From NCBI RefSeq assembly GCF_003336675.1, contig NZ_QPII01000023.1:1-58676 (forward strand): a stretch of 58,676 nucleotides of DNA, in the 5' to 3' direction. Made by a program: the position numbers and the translations under genes. The DNA is from Billgrantia montanilacus. Its GTDB lineage: Bacteria; Pseudomonadota; Gammaproteobacteria; Pseudomonadales; Halomonadaceae. Positions 36,319 to 45,612 of this stretch are shown here, in pieces. Below the pieces are notes generated by a model, which saw nothing but the letters and a program-made list of their open reading frames with translations, searched no databases and was not told where the DNA came from. Each line of letters opens with the position of its first letter. Position 1 is the stretch's first letter.

Positions 36319-37248
36319 TCAGTACAGCCGGAAGGAGCGATGCTCCGGATGCCCCTCCTGCTCCTCGATCACCTTGCGGTAGCGCTTGTACTCCCACTGG
36401 TACTGGGCCGGGTCCAGCGCGATGGCATCCTCGACGCAAGCGTTTACACCGGTCGCCGATTGCTCTTCATCAGGAGAGTAGACCCGCTCGTCGGCGGCCA
36501 GGAAGTGGATGGCGAAGCCGCGGCCGGGAATGCGCCGCGCCACGCCGGTGACAACGCGTGCGTCGGTGCGGGCCACCAGCTTGGGCAGCAGGGTGGCGGT
36601 ATAGGCCAGGCGGCCGTAGAAGGGGGCGAAGACGCCGCTGCCCCAACTGGGTTCCTGGTCGGGCAGGATGCCTATGGCTTCGCAGCGCTTGAGTGCCTTG
36701 AGCAGTGCCGCCACGCCGCGTGGGTTGGTGGGTACCAGCGTCGCACCCATGCGCTCACGGCCCTCACGCGTCACGGGGTCGAGCCCTTCGACCTTGGGCG
36801 GCTCGTACATGGCGGTGAAGGGAAAGTGGCTGGAGAGCCAGAAGTTGAGTACCTCCCAATTGCCGAAATGCGGCGCCAGCACGATGACGCCACGGCCCTG
36901 GGCGCGGGCCTCGTCGAGCAGCTCCCGACCATGGACTTCGATGATCGAGGCCTCGACCCTGGCCGGCTGGGCCATCCAGGCGAAGCCCAGCTCCAGCATG
37001 GTGGCGGTGGAGTGCGTCAGGCTTTCCTGGGCCAGGTCGCGACGTGCTGCCTCGCTCTGGTCTGGATAGACCTGGGCGAGATTGATCTCGGTGACGTCGC
37101 GTTCGCGCCGACTGAGGCGATACACCAGCGGACCGACCAGCCGGGAAAGGCGCCACAGGCCGGGGAGGCGGCGGCCGGCGAGGGTGCGCCACAGCGTGGT
37201 GGCGAGACGTGCCTGAATGACGCTGGAATAGGATCGTGATGCGCTCAT
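36319..37248 (-). CDS. Lipid A biosynthesis acyltransferase (LpxL/HtrB family)
   Basis: 309-residue membrane-associated acyltransferase that would transfer a secondary acyl chain to the lipid A precursor at the inner membrane. The HxxxxE catalytic motif is H127-F-G-N-W-E132, followed by FPFTAMYEPPKVEGLDP, a GILPDQEP loop and FAPFYGRLAYTATLLPKL, all family-typical. The ATG at 37248 lies 5 bp after the stop of the upstream DUF4870 gene in the same direction, suggesting coupling; a TTG at 37257 is less likely. The exact acyl donor and acceptor (LpxL, LpxM or LpxP) cannot be set from sequence. Confidence 0.88.
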   Translation of the reverse strand: MSASRSYSSVIQARLATTLWRTLAGRRLPGLWRLSRLVGPLVYRLSRRERDVTEINLAQVYPDQSEAARRDLAQESLTHSTATMLELGFAWMAQPARVEASIIEVHGRELLDEARAQGRGVIVLAPHFGNWEVLNFWLSSHFPFTAMYEPPKVEGLDPVTREGRERMGATLVPTNPRGVAALLKALKRCEAIGILPDQEPSWGSGVFAPFYGRLAYTATLLPKLVARTDARVVTGVARRIPGRGFAIHFLAADERVYSPDEEQSATGVNACVEDAIALDPAQYQWEYKRYRKVIEEQEGHPEHRSFRLY

Positions 37249-37253
37249 GAGCG

Positions 37254-37643
37254 TCAAAACAGCCAGGTGTCCACGTTATCGGGCGCGCGCTTCTCCTGCA
37301 GGTTCTTGAGTCCTTTGGCGCAGCGAATCACCAGCCAGACCACCGCCAGTAGCCAGGTGACGAAACCGATCATGATCAGCGTCAGCAGGCCGGAGACCGC
37401 AAAATAGAGCAGCGATATCCAGAAGGTGCGGATCTGATAGCGATAATGTTCGTCGAGCCAGTGAGGCCCCTTGCCGCGGTAGACATAGGCGATCACCACA
37501 CCGACCACCTGAGTCAGCCCGCCGCTGATGATGCCGGCGAGAAACAGCGCGTAGATGACGATGGGAATGGTGGTGTCGGGAGAACCCGGATCGGTCACGG
37601 CCCGTTGGTCACGGTTATCATCAGGATGCAGGTTATCGGTCAT
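37254..37643 (-). CDS. DUF4870-type small membrane protein
   Basis: 129 residues: an acidic N-terminus (DNLHPDDNRDQ), then TM segments at about 23-46 and 75-110 separated by YRGKGPHWLDEHYRYQIRTF, which is typical of this family. Function is unknown. The ATG at 37643 begins the plausible protein; the much longer frame upstream is a GC artefact. It precedes the LpxL-like gene by only 5 bp. Confidence 0.65.
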   Translation of the reverse strand: MTDNLHPDDNRDQRAVTDPGSPDTTIPIVIYALFLAGIISGGLTQVVGVVIAYVYRGKGPHWLDEHYRYQIRTFWISLLYFAVSGLLTLIMIGFVTWLLAVVWLVIRCAKGLKNLQEKRAPDNVDTWLF

Positions 37644-37735
37644 GTCACGTCCAGCAATTGAATGGCGAGGTATGTTGCTGATTTGGCCAGTAACACCAAT
37701 GATACCGGCCAGATGAAACAATACCAGTGGAGCGG

Positions 37736-38128
37736 CTATTCGCTGGCCGTCTTCAGCGGACGGCTGATCTCCAGCAGATTGCCGTCCGGGTCGCGCAGAT
37801 AGAGCGACTCGATGGGGCCGGTGGCGCCCTGACGGTCGACCGGGCCCAGCTCCACCTCGACATCCAGCGCTTCCAGGTGTCGCTGCACTTCGTCCAGCGG
37901 CAGCAGGCTGCGCAGGCACAGGTCGAGACTCCCCGGTGTTGGGGTGGCGGCACGGGGCTCGATGTCGGTGGCCGTCCAGTGCAGGCGCAGGGCGACGTCG
38001 CCGAGCATCAGGTCGACGCGCTCACGGTCGCGGTAGCGCACCTCCAGACCCAGCACTCGGGAATAGAAGTCCACGGCGCGGGAAATGTCGGTCACGGTGA
38101 TGACCAGGTGGTCCAGACCTGACAGCAT
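37736..38128 (-). CDS. VOC superfamily (glyoxalase-like) protein
   Basis: 130 residues with the vicinal-oxygen-chelate pattern: DHLVITVTDISRAVDFYSRVLGL at the N-terminus and SLYLRDPDGNLLEISRP at the C-terminus. The metal-ligand positions are the early His (DH) and the late Glu (LLEIS). It is one bleomycin-resistance/glyoxalase-type module; the substrate is unknown. AAGGAGATG precedes the start. It diverges from a methyltransferase gene 40 bp away. Confidence 0.8.
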   Translation of the reverse strand: MLSGLDHLVITVTDISRAVDFYSRVLGLEVRYRDRERVDLMLGDVALRLHWTATDIEPRAATPTPGSLDLCLRSLLPLDEVQRHLEALDVEVELGPVDRQGATGPIESLYLRDPDGNLLEISRPLKTASE

Positions 38129-38168
38129 TCACATCTCCTTGAAAGGTTGTACTGGCACAGAGGATACG

Positions 38169-38813
38169 ATGATGCAGACCTGTCCGCTATGCGGATCTCG
38201 CGATACGCGCCACTACCATCGCGATGTCCGACGCGACTACCACCAGTGTGAACGGTGCGAGCTGGTCTTCGTGCCTCCCGTCCAGCGTCTTGCTCCCGCG
38301 GCGGAGAAAGCGGTTTACGATCAGCATCGGAACAGTCCCGACGACTCCGGTTATCGGCAGTTCCTGTCACGGCTTTATACGCCGCTGCGCGAACGGCTGG
38401 CACCGGGTGCCTGCGGACTCGATTTCGGTGCCGGCCCCGGCCCGACCCTCTCGGTCATGTTCGAGGAGGCGGGACACCCCATGGCGATCTACGATCCCTT
38501 CTATGCCCCCGACCCCGCGGCCCTGGCGTGTCACTACGATTTCGTGACCGCCACCGAAGTGGCGGAGCATCTCTTCGAACCGGGGCGTGAGCTCGAGCGA
38601 TTGGCCAGCCTGCTGAGGCCCGATGGCTGGCTGGGGCTGATGACCAAGCGGGTCACTACGCTGCAAGCCTTTACCCGCTGGCACTACATTCTCGACCCCA
38701 CCCATGTGGTTTTCTTCAGCGACACCACCTTCGAGTGGCTGGCCTGTCATCTCGATATGCGCCTTGAGCTGCCGGCCGCCGATGTGGCCCTGTTGCAGCG
38801 CAGGCCAAGGTAG
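38169..38813 (+). CDS. SAM-dependent methyltransferase with N-terminal zinc ribbon
   Basis: 214 residues. A short N-terminal ribbon holds CPLC (residues 5-8) and CERC, which could bind zinc. The methyltransferase core follows: motif I LDFGAGPGPTL, an acidic loop IYDPFY, and a TEVAEHLFEPG segment typical of small-molecule methyltransferases. The substrate is unknown. The ATG at 38169 lies about 40 bp from the divergent VOC start; ATG at 38172 is an alternative. About 250 bp of non-coding DNA follows. Confidence 0.65.
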   Translation: MMQTCPLCGSRDTRHYHRDVRRDYHQCERCELVFVPPVQRLAPAAEKAVYDQHRNSPDDSGYRQFLSRLYTPLRERLAPGACGLDFGAGPGPTLSVMFEEAGHPMAIYDPFYAPDPAALACHYDFVTATEVAEHLFEPGRELERLASLLRPDGWLGLMTKRVTTLQAFTRWHYILDPTHVVFFSDTTFEWLACHLDMRLELPAADVALLQRRPR

Positions 38814-38900
38814 TGCAGACCGAAAGCCAACGGTCAGTGTGGGTAGCGGTCGTTTTTCGATAAGTTGCTGTTATGAAAGCCTGGAAGTGTTGCTTTGGCG

Positions 38901-38928
38901 TTGACTTATGGGGGCGGCGGCGTATGAT
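38901..38928 (+). promoter_or_regulatory. Candidate sigma-70 promoter of the MFS transporter gene
   Basis: TTGACT at 38901-38906 and TATGAT at 38923-38928, spaced by 16 bp, form a near-consensus sigma-70 promoter 137 bp upstream of the MFS start. It is the best promoter-like match I can read in this gap. Confidence 0.5.
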
Positions 38929-39064
38929 TTGCGCCGCGTCATCCCACCTCACGGGCGCTTGTATAGCGTGAGAAGCCTGGCAGGCATTCTCGGCAGGTCC
39001 TGCCACACTGTTTCCCATCCATGCGTTAATTCCTGTTTCTTCCACTGCTGTCGAGAGGCCCTTC

Positions 39065-40486
39065 ATGTCGCGGCAACTGCTGGCCATGGCCCTGGCACCC
39101 CTGCTGGGGCTTTTCATCCTGGGGATCGGCAACGGCTTCCTGGCCACGCTGATCACACTGCGCCTGGACGCCGCCGGCGAGTCTCCGGTGGTCATCGGCT
39201 GGGTCTCGTCGGCCTACTTCATCGGCCTGGCGCTGGGGGCGATGTTCAACGACCGGCTGCTGCTGCGCATTGGTCATATCCGTGCCTACGGCACCTTTGC
39301 TTCGCTGGTCGCGGTCACCGTGCTGCTGCAGGGGCTATGGCTCGACCCCATCTCCTGGTTCGGGCTGCGCCTGATCGGCGGCTGGGCCACCGTGGGGGTC
39401 TATCTGGTCATCGAGAGCTGGCTGCTCACGTCGGGCGACCAGAAGGTTCGCGGCCGACTGCTGGCGCTCTACATGATTTCGCTGTATGCCGCCGGTGTCC
39501 TCGGCCAGCTGCTGTTGGGTGTGACGGACGCCATGGGTGTCACTGCGCCGTTCATGGTGATCGGCATGCTGGCCTCGCTGTCGGTGCTGCCCATGGCGAT
39601 GATCCCGCGGGTGTCCCCCCTGATCGAGCATGCCGAGCCGCTCTCGCCGATGCGCCTGATTACCCTGACACCTACCGGGGTCATGGGCAGCTTCGGCTCC
39701 GGGCTGGCGGTGGCAGCCGTCTATTCGCTGCTGCCGCTCTATCTGCAGCGTATCGGCCTGACGGTGAATCAGATCGGCCAGATGATGGCGGTGGTGATCC
39801 TGGGGGCGATGTTGCTGCAGTACCCCATCGGCCGCTGGTCCGACCGCCACGATCGCCAGATGGTGCTGATCCTGATCGGCACCTTCTGTGCGCTGATATC
39901 GGCTGGCATGCTGCTGTTGCCGCCTAATATCTGGGTGATGGCGAGTCTGCTCTTCCTGCTCGGTGGCGGCGTCTTCGCGCTTTATCCGGTTGCGGTCGGC
40001 CATGCCGCAGACCGGGCCCCGGCAGGTGCGCTGGTGCGCATGAGCCAGGGCCTGCTGCTGATCAATGCCATCGGCTCCACCGTGAGCCCGCCGCTGATTT
40101 CGCCGGTCATGGCGGCGATGGGCGATGCCGGCCTGTTCTGGGCCTTCGGAGTCATGAGCATCGGCATGGTGGCTTTCTTCAGCTGGCGGCGTAGCGTACG
40201 TCCGGCGCCGCTGCCGGTGGCGCCGTTCTCGCCAACGACGCCCATGTCGTCGGCTGGCGCCGAACTGGCGGTGACCGAGGAGTTGATGCAAGGCGCCACC
40301 GAGCATGAGCATGTCGAGGACCTGTCCGACGCAGTACCGGAAGTGGAGACGGTCGAGCCACTGGTTGGCCCGCCGCCTCCCGATGAGGCGCGTATCGCTT
40401 ACTATGAGGATGAGGAACCGCGCCACGCGGCAGAGCCCGATCAGGAGCAGGTAGCTGACGAGGCGACGAGCCCCTCCCGCGGCTGA
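39065..40486 (+). CDS. MFS transporter (YcaD-like) with an acidic C-terminal tail
   Basis: 473 residues with about 12 TM helices in two halves; LLQYPIGRWSDRHDRQ is the typical MFS loop 2/8 signature. The C-terminal 80 residues are an unusual acidic tail (SSAGAELAVTEELMQG and then EHEHVEDLSDAVPEVETVEP) expected in the cytoplasm. The closest well-known relative is the YcaD-type family, whose substrate is unknown. A hairpin (40518-40544) follows the gene. Confidence 0.82.
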   Translation: MSRQLLAMALAPLLGLFILGIGNGFLATLITLRLDAAGESPVVIGWVSSAYFIGLALGAMFNDRLLLRIGHIRAYGTFASLVAVTVLLQGLWLDPISWFGLRLIGGWATVGVYLVIESWLLTSGDQKVRGRLLALYMISLYAAGVLGQLLLGVTDAMGVTAPFMVIGMLASLSVLPMAMIPRVSPLIEHAEPLSPMRLITLTPTGVMGSFGSGLAVAAVYSLLPLYLQRIGLTVNQIGQMMAVVILGAMLLQYPIGRWSDRHDRQMVLILIGTFCALISAGMLLLPPNIWVMASLLFLLGGGVFALYPVAVGHAADRAPAGALVRMSQGLLLINAIGSTVSPPLISPVMAAMGDAGLFWAFGVMSIGMVAFFSWRRSVRPAPLPVAPFSPTTPMSSAGAELAVTEELMQGATEHEHVEDLSDAVPEVETVEPLVGPPPPDEARIAYYEDEEPRHAAEPDQEQVADEATSPSRG

Positions 40487-40517
40487 AGCGATTGACTATT
40501 CCGCCCGTCGTTATTCT

Positions 40518-40544
40518 GCGCCCGATGCCTTGTGTATCGGGCGC
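40518..40544 (+). terminator. Hairpin downstream of the MFS gene
   Basis: GCGCCCGAT (40518-40526) and ATCGGGCGC (40536-40544) form a perfect 9-bp stem with a nine-base loop. The T-run after it is weak (ACTGTCTTTGT). Confidence 0.55.
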
Positions 40545-40660
40545 ACTGTCTTTGTCAGGTGGTTCGCCTTTGTCTGGTGAATTGCCTGCGACCTAGGGAT
40601 AATGGTTAACGAAAAGTAGTGAATCTACTATTCCGGCTATCATTTTTCCGAGGTATTGTC

Positions 40661-42454
40661 ATGTTTCCCTTTGCTGCCCCCGTTCGTGATCTTCGCTTCG
40701 TGCTCGAGGAACTGCTCGAGTATCGCTCGCTGGCCCTGCCTGGCTTCGAGGAGGCCAGCCCGGATCTGGTCGAGGCGGTACTGGAGGAGGCTGCCAAGCT
40801 GGCGGGCGAGGTATGGGGGCCGCTGAATGCCAGCGGTGACCAGCAGGGCTGTGCCCGCCGTGACGATGGCAGCGTGACCCTGCCCGACGGCTTCATCGAG
40901 GCGTATCGGGCCTATGCCGAAGGCGGCTGGAACGGCATCGGCGTCTCCGAGGCTCTGGGTGGCCAGGGCCTGCCCGAGGTGGTGGCAAGCAGCGTGCAGG
41001 AGATGCTCCACGGCGCCAACATGGCGCTGGGGCTCTGCCCGATGCTGACCGCCGGCGCCATCGAGGCGCTGGCACACCACGGCAGCGACGCGCTCAAGGA
41101 AACCTACCTGCCCAGGCTGGTGGAGGGGAGCTGGACCGGTACCATGAACCTCACCGAGCCCCAGGCCGGCTCCGATCTTTCCAGGGTGCGTACCCGCGCG
41201 GTGCCATGCCCGGATGAAGAGGCGGATCGTTATCGCTTGTTCGGCCAGAAGATCTTCATTACCTGGGGCGAGCACGACGCCGCCGAGAACATCATCCACC
41301 TGGTGCTGGCGCGCAAGCCCGATGCCCCCGAGGGCAACAAGGGCATCTCACTGTTCCTGGTCCCGAAATTCCTGGTCAATGCCGACGGCTCGCTGGGCGA
41401 GCGCAACGACGTGGTCTGCGCCTCCATCGAGCACAAGCTCGGCATCCACGGCTCGCCCACCTGCACCCTGAGCTTCGGCGAGGGCGAGGGTGCCATAGGT
41501 TACCTGGTGGGTGAGGAGGGGCGCGGCCTCAACCACATGTTCACCATGATGAACGAGGCGCGCCACAAGGTCGGCATTCAGGGTATCGGCGTGGCCGAGC
41601 GTGCCTGCCAGCATGCCTTCGCCTATGCGCTGGACCGCGTGCAGGGCAAGGTCCGTGGTAGTGACGCCACCATCAGCGAGCATCTCGACGTGCGGCGCAT
41701 GCTGCTTTCCATGCGTGCCCGCACCGACGCCCTGCGTGCCTTGGCGCTCTATTGCGCCGCCGAACTCGACGTGGCTCGTCATGCCGGCGACGCGTCCGAG
41801 CGCAAGGCCGCCCAGGCCCGGGTTGACGTGCTGATTCCCGTGGTCAAGAGCTTCTCCACCGACCAGGCGGTGGATATCGCCTCCATGGGGGTGCAGGTTC
41901 ACGGCGGCATGGGCTATATCGAGGAGACCGGCGCCGCCCAGCTGCTGCGGGACGCCCGCATCGCACCGATCTATGAAGGCACCAACGGCATCCAGTCGCT
42001 CGACCTGGCCGGGCGCAAGCTGCAGCGCGACGGTGGCGCGGCGTTCAACGACCTGCTCGGGCGGGTCGAAGCCACCGCCGAGGCACTGCGCGGCAATGGT
42101 GAACTGGCCGCCCTTGGCGAGAGCCTGGCTGCCGGGGCCGCCGACCTTCGCGCCGCCATGGCCATTGTGCTGGAACAGGGCAGTGATCCCGAGAGCGGTG
42201 TGGATGCCATCCAGGCCTATGCCACGCCCTTCCTCAATCTGGCGGGCCACGTGCTGTGCGCCTGGCAGATGGGGCAGTCCGCCCTCAAGGCCGCTGCCGC
42301 CCAGGCTGCCGGCAGCGGCGAGCCGTTCTACCAGGCCAAGCTGGTCGCTGCCGACTTCGCCCTGCGCCAGTGGTTGCCGGCCGGCCGCGCCAATCGCAGC
42401 GTGATCGATGCCGGTATGGCGAGTCTGGCCAGCTTCGATGTCAAGGCCATCTGA
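40661..42454 (+). CDS. Acyl-CoA dehydrogenase (FadE/DmdC-type)
   Basis: 597-residue FAD enzyme that introduces the alpha-beta double bond in acyl-CoA. The N-terminal domain has NLTEPQAGSDLSRVRTRAV. The C-terminal part has the base-bearing segment PIYEGTNGIQSLDLAGRKL and the QVHGGMGYIEETGAAQLLRDARI signature. The length of about 600 residues and the extra C-terminal domain place it with the DmdC/AcdH subgroup rather than short FadE enzymes. The ATG at 40661 follows GAGGT. It is the first gene of a fatty-acyl or DMSP-derived acyl-CoA cluster. Confidence 0.88.
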   Translation: MFPFAAPVRDLRFVLEELLEYRSLALPGFEEASPDLVEAVLEEAAKLAGEVWGPLNASGDQQGCARRDDGSVTLPDGFIEAYRAYAEGGWNGIGVSEALGGQGLPEVVASSVQEMLHGANMALGLCPMLTAGAIEALAHHGSDALKETYLPRLVEGSWTGTMNLTEPQAGSDLSRVRTRAVPCPDEEADRYRLFGQKIFITWGEHDAAENIIHLVLARKPDAPEGNKGISLFLVPKFLVNADGSLGERNDVVCASIEHKLGIHGSPTCTLSFGEGEGAIGYLVGEEGRGLNHMFTMMNEARHKVGIQGIGVAERACQHAFAYALDRVQGKVRGSDATISEHLDVRRMLLSMRARTDALRALALYCAAELDVARHAGDASERKAAQARVDVLIPVVKSFSTDQAVDIASMGVQVHGGMGYIEETGAAQLLRDARIAPIYEGTNGIQSLDLAGRKLQRDGGAAFNDLLGRVEATAEALRGNGELAALGESLAAGAADLRAAMAIVLEQGSDPESGVDAIQAYATPFLNLAGHVLCAWQMGQSALKAAAAQAAGSGEPFYQAKLVAADFALRQWLPAGRANRSVIDAGMASLASFDVKAI

Positions 42455-42546
42455 TTCCGCCGCCGGTACTGTCCGCAAGAGTCAGGCCACAGGAGCCAGG
42501 CGGCAAAGCACAGCACTACGATAACAACGCCATAATGGAGCCCACC

Positions 42547-44178
42547 ATGAACAACAGCATCTTCGAACAGGGCCTGCCCAAGACGCAGGCCAACTTTGTC
42601 CCGCTGTCGCCGCTGACCTTCATCGAGCGCAGCGCCTCCATCTACCCGGATTATCCGGCGGTGGTGCATGGCGATGTCCGCCGCAGTTGGAGCGAGACCT
42701 GGGCGCGCTGTCGCCGGCTCGCCTCGGCGCTGGAGAGGCGCGGCATCAAGCCCGGCGAGACGGTAGCCGCCATGCTGCCTAACGTGCCCGCCATGTTCGA
42801 GGCACACTTCGGCGTGCCGCTGGCCGGCTGCGTGCTAAACACGCTGAATATCCGCCTCGATGCCGAGGCCATCGCCTACATGCTCGAGCACGGTGAGGCC
42901 CAGGTGGTGCTGGTGGACCCGGAGTTTGCCGACGTCGTCGAGCAGGCTGTCTCGCAGCTGGCCATCAAGCCGCTGGTAATCGACGTGGACGATGCCCTCT
43001 TCGAGGGTGAAGTCCGCCATATCGGTGAGCTGGAGTACGAAGCGCTGCTGGCCGAAGGCGACCCGGACTACGCCTACCGGCTGCCCGAGGATGAGTGGCA
43101 GGCGATCTCGCTCAACTACACCTCCGGTACCACCGGCAAGCCCAAGGGAGTGGTCTACCATCACCGTGGCGCCTACCTGAATGCGGTAAGCAATATCCTC
43201 GAGTGGGCCATGCCGCACCACCCGATCTATCTCTGGACGCTGCCGATGTTCCACTGCAACGGCTGGTGCTTCCCCTGGACCATCGCCGCCAATGCCGGTA
43301 CCAGCGTGTGCCTGCGCAGGGTCGATCCCAGGAAGATCATGGCGCTTATCGCCGACGAGGGTGTGACCCATTTCAGCGGGGCGCCCATCGTGCTCAACGG
43401 CCTGGTCAATCTCCCCGACGCGGACAAGCGCGACTTCGACCATCCGGTGAAGGTTACCACCGCCGGCGCCGCGCCTCCCTCCTCGGTGATCTCAGGGGTG
43501 GAGAAGATGGGCATCGAGGTGACCCACGTCTACGGCCTCACCGAGGTCTATGGTCCGGTGACCGTCTGTGCCTGGCGCGAGGCGTGGGATGAGCTGCCGG
43601 TGGAGGAGCGCGCAAGGATCAAGTCGCGCCAGGGTGTGCGCTACCACATGCTCGAGGCGCTCTGTGTCGCCGATCCCAATACCCTGGAGCCCGTACCCAA
43701 GGACGGCGAGACCGTTGGCGAGATCCTGATGCGTGGCAACAACGTGATGAAGGGCTATCTCAAGAACGAGGCGGCAACCGAGCAGGCGCTGGAGGGTGGC
43801 TGGTATCACACCGGCGACCTGGCGGTCTGGCATGCGGACGGCTACATCGAAATCAAGGACCGCTCCAAGGACATCATCATTTCCGGAGGCGAGAACATCT
43901 CCACCATCGAGGTGGAAAACGCCATCTATTCGCACCCGGCCGTGGAAGAGGCCGCGGTGGTGGCCAAGCCCGACGAGAAGTGGGGCGAGACCCCCTGCGC
44001 CTTCGTCAAGCTCAAGGTGGGATTCGGCGAGGTCACCGAAGCGGACATCATCGCGCACTGCCGGGAGCACCTGGCCCGCTTCAAGGTGCCCAAGACGGTG
44101 ATCTTCAGCGAATTGCCCAAGACCTCCACCGGAAAGATCCAGAAGTTCGTGCTGCGTGAAGAAGCGCGCAAGTCATAA
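42547..44178 (+). CDS. Acyl-CoA synthetase (AMP-forming; DmdB or medium-chain type)
   Basis: 543-residue ANL enzyme that activates a carboxylic acid to its CoA thioester. The AMP-binding motif YTSGTTGKPKGVVYHHRG is exact, followed by HVYGLTEVYGP, the YHTGDLAVW loop and the late GKIQKFVLR with its catalytic Lys. The closest named relatives are DmdB methylmercaptopropionate-CoA ligases and medium-chain acyl-CoA ligases; the substrate cannot be decided here. The ATG at 42547 has GGAG six bases upstream. Confidence 0.88.
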   Translation: MNNSIFEQGLPKTQANFVPLSPLTFIERSASIYPDYPAVVHGDVRRSWSETWARCRRLASALERRGIKPGETVAAMLPNVPAMFEAHFGVPLAGCVLNTLNIRLDAEAIAYMLEHGEAQVVLVDPEFADVVEQAVSQLAIKPLVIDVDDALFEGEVRHIGELEYEALLAEGDPDYAYRLPEDEWQAISLNYTSGTTGKPKGVVYHHRGAYLNAVSNILEWAMPHHPIYLWTLPMFHCNGWCFPWTIAANAGTSVCLRRVDPRKIMALIADEGVTHFSGAPIVLNGLVNLPDADKRDFDHPVKVTTAGAAPPSSVISGVEKMGIEVTHVYGLTEVYGPVTVCAWREAWDELPVEERARIKSRQGVRYHMLEALCVADPNTLEPVPKDGETVGEILMRGNNVMKGYLKNEAATEQALEGGWYHTGDLAVWHADGYIEIKDRSKDIIISGGENISTIEVENAIYSHPAVEEAAVVAKPDEKWGETPCAFVKLKVGFGEVTEADIIAHCREHLARFKVPKTVIFSELPKTSTGKIQKFVLREEARKS

Positions 44179-44199
44179 CGCCTACAGGAGAGTGAATAG

Positions 44200-45048
44200 A
44201 TGAACTCACAGCAGATTGGTGTGGTCGGCGCGGGGACCATGGGGCAGGGCATTGCACAGGTTCTGGCGACAAGCGGCTTCTCGGTTCAGCTCTATGACGT
44301 GGCCGACGAACAGCTTACCCGTGCCCAGGCGGCTATCGACAAGGGGTTTGGCAAGCTGGTGGCCAAGGAGAAGCTCTCCGAGGCCGACAAGGGGGCGGCC
44401 CTGGAGCGGCTGGCGGTGACCACGGCACTGGACGCCCTGCGCGACTGTGCCGTGATCATCGAGGCGGCGCCGGAGCAGCCGGCATTGAAGGAGAAGCTGT
44501 TCCGCGACCTCAGCCGGCTGACCCATGAGGCGATCCTTGCCTCAAATACCTCATCGCTGTCGCTGACCCGGCTTGCCGCGGTGTGCGAGCGTCCCGAGCG
44601 TGTGGTGGGCATGCACTTCTTCAACCCGGTGCCGGTGCTCAAACTGGTCGAGGTGATTCGCGCCGAGCAGACCTCTGATGCCACCGTGGCGCAGATCGAG
44701 GCGTTGGCCGAGGCCTTGGGCAAGACGCCGGTGGCCATTGCCGACTCACCCGGGTTCGCCGTCAACCGCCTGCTGGTGCCGATGATCAACGAAGCGGCCT
44801 TCCTGCTGCAGGAAGGGGCTGCGACCGCCGAGGACATCGACCAGTCGATGAAGCTCGGTGCCGCCCACCCCATGGGGCCGCTGGCGCTGGGTGACCTGAT
44901 CGGCCTGGATGTCTGCCTGGCGATCATGGAGGTACTGCAGGAGGGCTTCGGCGATCCCAAGTACCGGCCCTGCCCGTTGCTCAGGCGCATGGTGGCCGCC
45001 GGCTACCTGGGGCGGAAGTCGGGGCGAGGCTTCCACGTCTACAGCTAA
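44200..45048 (+). CDS. 3-Hydroxyacyl-CoA dehydrogenase (hbd-type)
   Basis: 282-residue NAD-dependent enzyme that oxidises 3-hydroxyacyl-CoA. The N-terminal Rossmann motif is VGAGTMGQGIAQVLA, and HFFNPVPVLKLVEVIR with the catalytic His follows, then PVAIADSPGFAVNRLLVPMI. It is of the short 3-hydroxybutyryl-CoA dehydrogenase type, not a FadB fusion. It lies 21 bp after the ligase and has AGGAGAG upstream, so cotranscription is likely. The next beta-oxidation gene, an enoyl-CoA hydratase, is separated by about 2.2 kb of accessory DNA. Confidence 0.93.
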   Translation: MNSQQIGVVGAGTMGQGIAQVLATSGFSVQLYDVADEQLTRAQAAIDKGFGKLVAKEKLSEADKGAALERLAVTTALDALRDCAVIIEAAPEQPALKEKLFRDLSRLTHEAILASNTSSLSLTRLAAVCERPERVVGMHFFNPVPVLKLVEVIRAEQTSDATVAQIEALAEALGKTPVAIADSPGFAVNRLLVPMINEAAFLLQEGAATAEDIDQSMKLGAAHPMGPLALGDLIGLDVCLAIMEVLQEGFGDPKYRPCPLLRRMVAAGYLGRKSGRGFHVYS

Positions 45049-45051
45049 CCG

Positions 45052-45170
45052 TAGCCCGGGGCTATCCCGGCAACGGGTCCATCGAGGAGGCGCTGTGAAC
45101 CCTTCCATGGGCGCTACATTTGCCATCCATGGCAAATGACCTCCTCTTTGGACCCATTCTCGGCGCCCCT
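45052..45170. repeat. Second dispersed repeat family, short copy
   Basis: 119 bp sharing AGCCCGGGGCT, GGCGCTGTGAACCC, GGGCGCTAC, the GCCATCCATGGC core and GGCGCCCCT with the copy at 33875-34099. Outer arms GGGTCCATCGAGGAGG (45075-45090) and CCTCCTCTTTGGACCC (45140-45155) are inverted, and the inner palindrome is 45118-45137 (ATTTGCC ATCCAT GGCAAAT). It lies 3 bp past the hbd stop. Confidence 0.7.
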
Positions 45171-45340
45171 TGTGCTGGGAACCACCATGTTGTTGCGAAA
45201 ACCAATCAAAAAAGCCAGTGCCGTGCCGAGGAACCCACTGGCATAGCTGAGCGCCCGTAACAACTCGCCGCCAACCCAGCCAACGGCGAACAGCTTCGTG
45301 CTCTTCGTGTTCTTCGTGGTGTTGAGAATTTGGCATTCGA
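45171..45340 (-). pseudogene. Probable remnant of a bestrophin-like gene with three CTTCGTG repeats
   Basis: One minus-strand frame reads LGTALAFLIGFRNNMVV, the helix-loop of bestrophin-family channel proteins, before running into the repeat; no start or complete domain exists. Next to it the + strand has CTTCGTG at 45294, 45303 and 45312, a 9-bp period, which is a common intergenic repeat type. No intact gene is supported up to 45612. Confidence 0.35.
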
Positions 45341-45612
45341 ACCGATTGACCACGAGGTGGGGGCACAACTGGGCACCAGCCATCCGCGTGTCTGTGGGTG
45401 TTCCCGGCGGGTTTGTCGTCGCTGCGATCGAGATTTGGGTTCCCTCAAGAGCCAAACCTGCATATGACACCTAACGGTTGGCGGAGTAAGGTGGACGCTA
45501 GGTACCAGTGATCTGGCAGGTCTTCGAAATTCCTTGATTTCCGAGGGATGCGTGGCTTATCCAGCCTGGTCGGGCCCGACTTATGGAATCTGCTCCATTG
45601 ATGGAGGTGGCG

